7,117 nucleotides of DNA from an uncultured Collinsella sp. (GTDB lineage: Bacteria; Actinomycetota; Coriobacteriia; Coriobacteriales; Coriobacteriaceae): assembly GCA_902490245.1 (NCBI GenBank), contig CABUDB010000075.1, positions 1 through 7,117 on the forward strand, read 5' to 3'. Positions 1 through 7,117 of the stretch are shown in pieces. Below the pieces are notes generated by a model that saw only the letters and a program-made list of their open reading frames with translations, had not been told where the DNA came from and made no database searches. Both the position numbers and the translations under genes were made by a program. How positions within the stretch are numbered: the first letter of the stretch is position 1; each line of letters opens with the position of its first letter.

Positions 1-31
1 TGAAATTAACGCCATGAGGCATGCTTGCGGT

Positions 32-37
32 TACAAT
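32..37 (+). promoter_or_regulatory. possible -10 box of the carAB promoter
   Basis: TACAAT is one base from the TATAAT consensus. It would place the transcript start near base 44, leaving a leader of about 50 nt that is almost exactly the PyrR hairpin plus the ribosome binding site. No good -35 box is visible 16-19 bases upstream, so this is weak. The hexamer lies at the centre of a short inverted repeat (GCGGT at 27-31, ACCGC at 38-42). carAB may instead be read from a promoter of pyr genes upstream of the window. Confidence 0.3.
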
Positions 38-58
38 ACCGCGAGGCCTAACTGCACA

Positions 59-91
59 CCTTTAAGCCGGTCCTGTGAGACCGGGAAGGAG
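59..91 (+). promoter_or_regulatory. PyrR-binding RNA hairpin overlapping the carA ribosome binding site
   Basis: The leader folds as a PyrR binding loop. The lower stem is CCTT (59-62) with AAGG (86-89). An asymmetric purine-containing internal bulge is TAAG (63-66) opposite G85. The upper stem is CCGGTC (67-72) with GACCGG (79-84), and the hexaloop is CTGTGA. The conserved signature UCCNGNGAG is present as TCCTGTGAG (71-79). In Bacillus this loop is an anti-antiterminator bound by PyrR with UMP. Here no terminator follows, and the 3' arm of the lower stem is part of the Shine-Dalgarno AAGGAG (86-91), four bases before the ATG at 96. This supports translational repression: PyrR bound with UMP would lock the stem and hide the SD. 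A similar mechanism is described for mycobacterial PyrR. The fold and motif are seen directly; the mechanism is inferred. Confidence 0.85.
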
Positions 92-95
92 AACT

Positions 96-1535
96 ATGGC
101 GAACAACCATATTGCGGGCGCTGCCGCCCGCACCATCGCGCCCAGCGAGCTGTGCCAGCGTATGCTGGCCAAAACCAGCAAGGGCGCTTGCGGTCCCTGC
201 ACCCTGTATCTTGAGGATGGGACCATTTTTTATGGACGCGCATGCGGCGCCGAGGGCACCGCGACCGGCGAAGTCTGCTTCAACACCTCGCTCGAGGGCT
301 ACTTTGAGGTTATGACCGACCCGAGTTATGCCGGCCAAATCGTAACCATGACCTATCCGCAGATCGGCAACTACGGTATCGACGAGACCGACGTCCAGTC
401 GGCCTTCCCCGGCGACGCCGTGCGCCCTGCGAGCGCTCCGGCCATGCGTGGCATGATCGTTCGCGACATGTGTGCCACGCCTTCTAACTGGCGCTCGGCC
501 GTCAGCGTACCGGAGTACCTGCGCGCTCACGGCATCGTCGCTATCGAGGGTGTCGACATCCGCGCTCTGGTGCGCCATCTGCGCGACAACGGCTCCAAGA
601 TGGGCATTATCTCGACCGAGATCTTCGACATCGACGAGCTTGCCGAGCGTCTGGCCGCAGCGCCGACGCTGGTGGGCGAGAATCTGGTCAAGACCGTGAG
701 TTGCCCCGCGCCTCACGAGTTTTCAACTGCCGACCTGCCTGCCACGCATGACTTTGCGCTGGCTCCTGCTGCTCCCGCCCGCCACAACGTGGTCGCGTAC
801 GACTGCGGTGTGAAGCGCGGCATTCTGGAGGGGCTGGTCCGCGCCGGCTGCGACCTTACTGTCGTGCCGTGGGATACGCCGGCGAGTGAGGTGCTCGACA
901 TGAATCCCGACGGCGTCTTTTTATCCAACGGCCCCGGCGACCCCGATGCCGTGGTGGAGACCTACGAGCAGGTGCAGCAGCTGATCGGCAAGGTGCCGGT
1001 CTTTGGCATTTGCCTTGGTCACCAGATGATCAGCTTGGCGTGCGGCGCCCAAATGGAAAAGCTTAAATTCGGTCACCGCGGTGGCAACCAGCCGGTCATG
1101 AACCTGGTAAGCCGTCGCGTGGAGATCACCGCACAAAACCATGGCTTTGGCCTGCTGTTCCCCAGTCTGGGCAAACTGATTCCGGAGCTTTCCGGCGGCG
1201 AGACCGAGCATGCGGCCGATGGAGATCTGCGCGTTTGGGTGCGCCGCGGAATCGCGCCGGTCGTGATGAATGAGCGCTTTGGCCGCATTCGCCTAACACA
1301 TGTGAACCTCAACGACGGCACCGCCGAGGGCGTCCAGCTGCTCGACGCCCCGTGCTTCTCGGTCCAGTACCACCCCGAGGCCTCGCCTGGCCCCACTGAT
1401 GCCCACTATCTCTTTACCGCCTTTACGCGACTCATGGACGGCGAGGAGAACTACCTGGACATCGACACCGCGAAGGACCGCCTCGCCGGCTGGAATTTCG
1501 CCGAGTCCGAGAACGCTGCGACCGAGGAGAACTAA
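96..1535 (+). CDS. carA: carbamoyl phosphate synthase small (glutaminase) subunit CarA
   Basis: This cytoplasmic subunit hydrolyses glutamine and passes ammonia through a tunnel to CarB, giving carbamoyl phosphate for pyrimidine and arginine synthesis. The CPSase small-subunit domain spans about residues 35-190 ([39 protein letters not shown]). A class I glutamine amidotransferase domain spans about 235-460, with the nucleophile Cys306 in GICLGHQ, and His426 and Glu428 in [10 protein letters not shown] completing the triad. The start is ATG 96, after AAGGAG. An in-frame GTG at 75 lies inside the leader hairpin and is rejected. At 479 residues it is about 100 longer than usual CarA: an N-terminal extension of about 30 residues, about 33 extra residues between F351 and L400 where the family has a short loop, and a tail of about 30 residues after the usual end. 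The catalytic residues are intact, so it should be active. carB follows after 2 bp. Confidence 0.97.
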   Translation: MANNHIAGAAARTIAPSELCQRMLAKTSKGACGPCTLYLEDGTIFYGRACGAEGTATGEVCFNTSLEGYFEVMTDPSYAGQIVTMTYPQIGNYGIDETDVQSAFPGDAVRPASAPAMRGMIVRDMCATPSNWRSAVSVPEYLRAHGIVAIEGVDIRALVRHLRDNGSKMGIISTEIFDIDELAERLAAAPTLVGENLVKTVSCPAPHEFSTADLPATHDFALAPAAPARHNVVAYDCGVKRGILEGLVRAGCDLTVVPWDTPASEVLDMNPDGVFLSNGPGDPDAVVETYEQVQQLIGKVPVFGICLGHQMISLACGAQMEKLKFGHRGGNQPVMNLVSRRVEITAQNHGFGLLFPSLGKLIPELSGGETEHAADGDLRVWVRRGIAPVVMNERFGRIRLTHVNLNDGTAEGVQLLDAPCFSVQYHPEASPGPTDAHYLFTAFTRLMDGEENYLDIDTAKDRLAGWNFAESENAATEEN

Positions 1536-1537
1536 CA

Positions 1538-4852
<3,315 letters not shown>

Positions 4853-4864
4853 CGTGGGCTGTCC

Positions 4865-4955
4865 GGCCGGGGCGGGAGGGGCGGAGATTTCCCCCTTTCG
4901 CTCCGGCTGCAAGCAGAGTCGCTCAGGAGGAAACTCCGCCCCTCCCGCCCCGGCC
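4865..4955. repeat. long GC-rich inverted repeat after carB
   Basis: Two perfectly complementary 22-base arms, 4865-4886 and 4934-4955, flank a 47-base centre. Pairing continues inward: after one bulged A at 4887, TTT (4888-4890) pairs with AAA (4931-4933) and CC with GG. The left arm is G-rich (GGGGCGGGAGGGGCGG) and the right arm is its complement. No T-run follows either arm, so it is not a standard intrinsic terminator. No target-site duplication is visible at the edges. It resembles a REP/MITE-like dispersed palindrome or an mRNA 3'-end stabiliser. Dispersal elsewhere in the genome cannot be judged from one window. Confidence 0.8.
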
Positions 4956-4964
4956 TGCGGTGAC

Positions 4965-4987
4965 TCGGCTGCACCGTGTGCTGCCGA
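4965..4987. other. short imperfect hairpin after carB
   Basis: TCGGC-T-GCAC (4965-4974) pairs with GTGC-T-GCCGA (4978-4987) around a three-base loop, with one T/T mismatch. No T-run follows directly. It sits between the long inverted repeat and the terminator and may simply add to 3'-end structure of the carAB transcript. It may also be chance in GC-rich DNA. Confidence 0.3.
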
Positions 4988-5030
4988 AGGGGCTTTGCGC
5001 GATGACTAGGGCTAAATAGAAAATGAGTGT

Positions 5031-5062
5031 GGGCGCCGTCGTTCGTTTGAACGACGGCGCCC
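5031..5062. terminator. bidirectional intrinsic terminator between carB and the GntR gene
   Basis: A perfect 14-bp stem (GGGCGCCGTCGTTC at 5031-5044 with its complement at 5049-5062) closes on the four-base loop GTTT. On the plus strand it is followed by GCGTTTTGGATTTATT; on the minus strand by ACACTCATTTTCTATTT. It lies 178 bases after the carB stop and 11 bases beyond the stop of the opposing regulator gene, as expected for a shared terminator of convergent genes. The T-tracts start a few bases from the stem on both sides, so efficiency may be moderate. Confidence 0.85.
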
Positions 5063-5073
5063 GCGTTTTGGAT

Positions 5074-5856
5074 TTATTGGGCTGTGGCGGTGAAGGTTGT
5101 TTTGTCGGCGGCGATGTGCACGTGCAACTTTGCCTGACCGTCGCAGCTGATGAGCACGCCTACCTCGAACGGGGTTCCCGTCTTGTCGTAAGTCGAACGC
5201 ACGATGCGCATCGCCGCCTTACCGGTGTTCTGTCCCAAAAGGCGCGCCTCATGCTTGTCGAGGTTGACCGTCTCGTAGACGGCATCGACGCTTGCGGGCA
5301 GGATGCCGGTCTTTTCCGCGATGTAGGCGTAGAGCGAGCCATCCACGTCTTTGCGTGTGAGCTCGGGGCAAAGTGACACGGGGATATAGACGTAGTTGAG
5401 CTCCATGGGTTTGTCGTTGGCGAGACGCAGGCGGCGAATCTCCCAGACGGGTGTCCCTTCGGGCACTTTGAGCCCGGAGGCGATGCCGCGGACGGCCGGT
5501 ATGCTTGAAAAGGCGAGAATCTGTGAGCTCGGAACCCGTCCCGCTTCGCGCATCCGCGCGCTGAAATTCAGGGCCAGGTCGATGCCGGGCGCTGAGGTTT
5601 GGGGCTTGATGAACGTGCCCTGCCCGCGTTTGCGCACCACGCGCCCCTCGATGACGAGATCTTGGAAGCAACGGCGCACGGTCGCGCGCGATAACTCCAG
5701 CCGCTCACAGATTTCGAGCTCGCGTGGCAGCGGCGTCTTGGTGTCGAACGCCTGGCTGGCGATAAGCAGGGCGATTCGATGTTTAAGTTGGACATAGAGC
5801 GGCGTATCACCGCTGCGATCGAAGGGTTCGGAGGCGAGAAGCGAGATCATGTCCAT
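5074..5856 (-). CDS. GntR/HutC-family transcriptional regulator with UTRA ligand domain
   Basis: This is a DNA-binding one-component repressor or activator of 260 residues. The N-terminal winged helix-turn-helix covers about residues 19-83, starting at PLYVQLKHRIA and including LPRELEICERLELSRATVRR and the wing VVRKRGQGTFIK. A UTRA effector-binding domain follows, about 95-250, with the typical segments VWEIRRLRLAND, ELNYVYIP and SLYAYIAEKTG. I chose the ATG at 5856 because GGAGGT (5867-5862 on this strand) lies five bases upstream; ATGs at 5889 and 5880 lack an SD and would add 11 or 8 atypical residues. The gene is divergent from a mannose-family PTS operon across a 307-bp gap, so control of that operon, with a sugar or sugar phosphate as ligand, is the likely role. 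The exact ligand is unknown. It ends at the shared terminator with carB, to which it is probably unrelated in function. Confidence 0.93.
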   Translation of the reverse strand: MDMISLLASEPFDRSGDTPLYVQLKHRIALLIASQAFDTKTPLPRELEICERLELSRATVRRCFQDLVIEGRVVRKRGQGTFIKPQTSAPGIDLALNFSARMREAGRVPSSQILAFSSIPAVRGIASGLKVPEGTPVWEIRRLRLANDKPMELNYVYIPVSLCPELTRKDVDGSLYAYIAEKTGILPASVDAVYETVNLDKHEARLLGQNTGKAAMRIVRSTYDKTGTPFEVGVLISCDGQAKLHVHIAADKTTFTATAQ

Positions 5857-5865
5857 GGGGTACCT

Positions 5866-5923
5866 CCATGTCGTGAGCATACGTGACATGGTCTGACACT
5901 GCGGGACAAACCGGTGATGTCAG
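5866..5923. promoter_or_regulatory. cluster of TGACA/TGTCA half-sites upstream of the GntR gene
   Basis: TGACA occurs at 5884-5888 and again exactly 10 bp on at 5894-5898. The inverted form TGTCA is at 5918-5922, and a four-of-five match, TGTCG, is at 5869-5873. Two longer inverted pairs result: CCATGTC (5866-5872) with GACATGG (5885-5891), and CTGACA (5893-5898) with TGTCAG (5918-5923). The first overlaps the two leading bases of the regulator's SD, so binding there, or a hairpin in its mRNA, could limit its own expression. Which protein would bind is unknown. Confidence 0.35.
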
Positions 5924-5939
5924 GCCCGATTCTTGTCGG

Positions 5940-5954
5940 TATGTATGGTACATA
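5940..5954. promoter_or_regulatory. palindromic candidate operator
   Basis: TATGTATGGTACATA has perfect 6-bp arms (TATGTA and TACATA) around TGG. Its GTA-N3-TAC core is similar to the GT..TA..AC pattern common in GntR-family operators. Its location in the divergent gap, between the regulator and the PTS genes, suits a GntR operator. It is a short site and only one copy is seen, so this is a candidate. Confidence 0.4.
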
Positions 5955-6029
5955 AGGAACATAAAACATTTACCAGGCAATCTACCTGCTATTTTAAAAA
6001 TAATTGGAAGAAAAAATAATTTAGGCACA

Positions 6030-6080
6030 AAAATAGTTGCTACCGTTAACCGATGAATAGTTGCCGTTCGCAACTATTTT
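6030..6080 (+). repeat. three-copy 9-base element able to form alternative stems
   Basis: AATAGTTGC occurs at 6032-6040 and 6056-6064 (24 bases apart), with its reverse complement GCAACTATT at 6070-6078. The second and third copies form a perfect 9-bp hairpin with the five-base loop CGTTC, followed by TTCTTGT after its stem. The first and third copies form a perfect 11-bp stem (6030-6040 with 6070-6080) around a 29-base loop. The two pairings exclude each other. This could be an RNA switch in the PTS leader or tandem and inverted operator copies on the DNA. Only the repeats are seen directly. Confidence 0.6.
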
Positions 6081-6129
6081 CTTGTACCGAACATGCCCCG
6101 GCGCAACAATAATCTCGGCAAAAAGCAAA

Positions 6130-6146
6130 GCCGTGCGACACACGGC
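6130..6146 (+). other. small hairpin in the PTS leader
   Basis: GCCGTG (6130-6135) and CACGGC (6141-6146) form a perfect 6-bp stem with the loop CGACA. It ends eight bases before the AGGAG of the EIIA gene, so it leaves the ribosome binding site free. It may stabilise the 5' end of the message, or be without function. Confidence 0.35.
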
Positions 6147-6164
6147 AGGTCGAGAGGAGACCGC

Positions 6165-6599
6165 ATGCGGTATCTGGTAATGGTCAGTCACGGAACGCTC
6201 GCTCCCGGACTGCACAGTGTCCTCAAGATGCTCGGCAATGACGCCCCGAACATCTTGTCGACGAGTCTCGTGGACGGCATGGGCGCTGACGAATATGTCG
6301 AGAACGTCAAGGCGATGGTCGCTCCCGTTACCGCCGATGACGAGGTTGTCCTGCTCGGTGACATCCTGGGCGGATCGCCGCTCACCAATGCTATGAACAC
6401 GATGGCCGAGAAGGGCTTGCTCGCCCACACCATTGCCTTCGGCGGTATGAATCTGCCCATGGCTATGACCGCCATGATGGGGCTTGCCACCATGGACCTG
6501 GATTCTCTCAAGCAGATGATGCTGCAGGAGGGCAAGAACGGTATGTCCGAGCTTGTGGTCCCGACCGATGACGCCGACGACGAGGACGACGACATCTAG
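6165..6599 (+). CDS. PTS system mannose-family EIIA component
   Basis: This cytoplasmic phosphocarrier takes phosphate from HPr and passes it to EIIB during uptake of a sugar through the mannose-type permease. It is a single EIIA domain of 144 residues. Key marks are VSHGTLAPGL with the phosphorylated His9 (E. coli ManX His10), GDILGGSPLTNAM with Asp66 matching the Asp that supports the active histidine, and FGGMNLPM. The start ATG at 6165 has AGGAG (6155-6159) five bases upstream; upstream in-frame sequence has no recognisable EIIA residues. The last ten residues are almost all acidic (DDADDEDDDI), an unusual tail for the family. Unlike E. coli ManX, EIIA is separate from EIIB, which follows after 83 bases. 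The sugar is unknown: mannose, glucose, fructose, amino sugars, gluconate-type and fructosamine substrates all occur in the family. Confidence 0.93.
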   Translation: MRYLVMVSHGTLAPGLHSVLKMLGNDAPNILSTSLVDGMGADEYVENVKAMVAPVTADDEVVLLGDILGGSPLTNAMNTMAEKGLLAHTIAFGGMNLPMAMTAMMGLATMDLDSLKQMMLQEGKNGMSELVVPTDDADDEDDDI

Positions 6600-6640
6600 G
6601 CCGCACCAAGGTTTCATCTAGCTGCAAACGTTAGGAAGAA

Positions 6641-6660
6641 GGGGCCGCGACCGCGGGCCT
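6641..6660 (+). other. intercistronic hairpin between EIIA and EIIB
   Basis: In the 83-base gap 6600-6682, CCGC (6645-6648) pairs with GCGG (6653-6656) around GACC, extended past one G/G mismatch by GG with CC. It may adjust the ratio of EIIA to EIIB by limiting ribosome or nuclease movement. There is no T-run, so it is not a terminator. No gene is seen in the gap. Confidence 0.3.
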
Positions 6661-6682
6661 CATGAAGGAAAGGGGAGAACGT

Positions 6683-7117
6683 ATGATTTCGTTCATCCGT
6701 ATTGACGACCGTATGATCCATGGACAGACCGTTACCCGTTGGGCCCTCGAGTATCCCTGCGACGGTCTTATCGCCGTCAACGACGCCGCGGCGTCCAACC
6801 CCGTGCTCAAGGAGGCCTACAAGAGTGCCTCGGGCAAGAAGACGTTCGTGTGGACCAAGGAGCACTTCAAGGAGGTCTCCGAGAAGGTTCTCAAGTCCAA
6901 CACCAAGTACTTCCTGATCACCAAGAACCCGCTCGACATGAAGGAACTTCTCGTCGATTTTGGCTTTAAGCCCGGCATGGACCGCATCATCGTCGGTCCC
7001 TGCAACGATCGTCCCGGCACCACCAAGCTCGGCAACAACCAGTCGATCACGCAGGAAGAGGCCCAGGCGCTCGAGGATCTCACCAACGCCGGCTACACGG
7101 TCGAGTTCGCCCTTATC
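6683..7117 (+). CDS. PTS system mannose-family EIIB component (3' end cut by window)
   Basis: The reading frame stays open to the window end, giving 145 residues of an expected 155-165. It begins MISFIRIDDRMIHGQ, the classic mannose-family EIIB start, with His13 as the phosphorylated residue. W20 in VTRWA and the later segments AVNDAAASNP, FLITKNPLDMKELL and IIVGPCNDR follow the family pattern. EIIB receives phosphate from EIIA and transfers it to the sugar carried by the membrane parts IIC and IID, which are expected just downstream. The start ATG 6683 has GGGGAG (6672-6677) five bases upstream. An in-frame ATG at 6662 would add MKERGER but has no SD. The order EIIA-EIIB as separate genes, divergent from a GntR regulator, fits an inducible sugar operon. 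Confidence 0.93.
   Translation, partial: MISFIRIDDRMIHGQTVTRWALEYPCDGLIAVNDAAASNPVLKEAYKSASGKKTFVWTKEHFKEVSEKVLKSNTKYFLITKNPLDMKELLVDFGFKPGMDRIIVGPCNDRPGTTKLGNNQSITQEEAQALEDLTNAGYTVEFALI

Larger units (their letters stand above)
5857..6164. promoter_or_regulatory. divergent control region between the GntR gene and the PTS operon
   Basis: This 308-base stretch has no convincing gene. It holds the GntR gene SD, a cluster of TGACA-type half-sites (5866-5923), a 15-bp palindrome (5940-5954), an AT-rich core (44 G+C of 140 bases over 5941-6080, about 31%, against a GC-rich surround), a three-copy 9-base element (6032-6078) and a leader hairpin (6130-6146). Promoters for both directions must be here, but I could not find a -35/-10 pair close enough to consensus to call on either strand. 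Confidence 0.75.

Noticed and set aside
75..95. In-frame GTG at 75 as the start of carA
   Set aside because: It lies in the loop of the PyrR hairpin and upstream of the SD AAGGAG, which points to ATG 96; it would add only seven arginine-rich residues unlike CarA.
48..716. Long minus-strand open frame opposite carA
   Set aside because: It is a shadow of carA in GC-rich DNA; no recognisable domain, and the carA frame has clear family motifs.
4865..4955. Long inverted repeat as an intrinsic terminator of carB
   Set aside because: No T-run follows the right arm, the loop is far too long, and a much better terminator lies at 5031-5062.
5023..5376. Plus-strand frame starting next to the terminator
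   Set aside because: It runs through the terminator hairpin and antisense to the UTRA domain of the regulator; a shadow.
5854..5870. CATGG...CCATG palindrome over the regulator start and SD
   Set aside because: The five-base arms are exact, but the inner bases do not keep the symmetry, and the SD and start codon alone explain much of the sequence.
5969..5995. TTTACC and TATTTT as a -35/-10 pair for the PTS operon
   Set aside because: The spacer is only 15 bases and both hexamers are poor matches; not strong enough to list as a promoter.
5807..6073. 88-codon minus-strand frame reaching through the divergent gap
   Set aside because: Its start lies in the AT-rich control region, it lacks an SD and it overlaps the regulator's N-terminus in another frame.

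Overview
The window looks like chromosomal DNA of a GC-rich gut actinobacterium, most likely a member of the Coriobacteriia such as Collinsella. This is an inference from codon and base composition, the actinobacterial style of CarA/CarB, a PyrR-type leader fused to the ribosome binding site, and a mannose-family PTS beside a GntR/UTRA regulator. No species-level marker is present. I see no mobile element genes, CRISPR, tRNA, rRNA or defence genes.

Layout. Bases 1-95 are the leader of carA, with a textbook PyrR-binding hairpin whose lower stem contains the Shine-Dalgarno sequence. Bases 96-4852 hold carA and carB, 2 bp apart, encoding the two subunits of carbamoyl phosphate synthetase (pyrimidine and arginine precursor supply). 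CarA carries an unusual insert of about 33 residues in its glutaminase domain plus extensions at both ends. Bases 4853-5073 are a convergent intergenic region with a long GC-rich inverted repeat (4865-4955), a smaller hairpin, and a strong terminator hairpin (5031-5062) that can serve both carB and the gene opposite. Bases 5074-5856 (minus strand) encode a GntR/HutC-family repressor with a UTRA ligand domain. Bases 5857-6164 are the divergent control region: three exact TGACA/TGTCA half-sites, a 15-bp palindrome, and an AT-rich stretch (about 31% GC over 5941-6080) with three copies of one 9-base element that can form two mutually exclusive stems. Bases 6165-7117 start a mannose-family PTS operon: a complete EIIA and an EIIB cut off by the window end. 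The membrane subunits IIC and IID probably lie beyond.

How it works together. carAB appears to be controlled twice by pyrimidine nucleotide: at translation through PyrR on the leader, and at the enzyme through a UMP-type allosteric site in CarB whose key residues are all present. The GntR regulator most likely senses a sugar (or sugar phosphate) and controls the divergent PTS operon and perhaps itself. The sugar cannot be told from the sequence. The most useful leads are the PyrR/SD overlap, the CarA insert, the long inverted repeat after carB and the unexplained structure in the GntR-PTS intergenic region. Nothing here amounts to a wholly new system.
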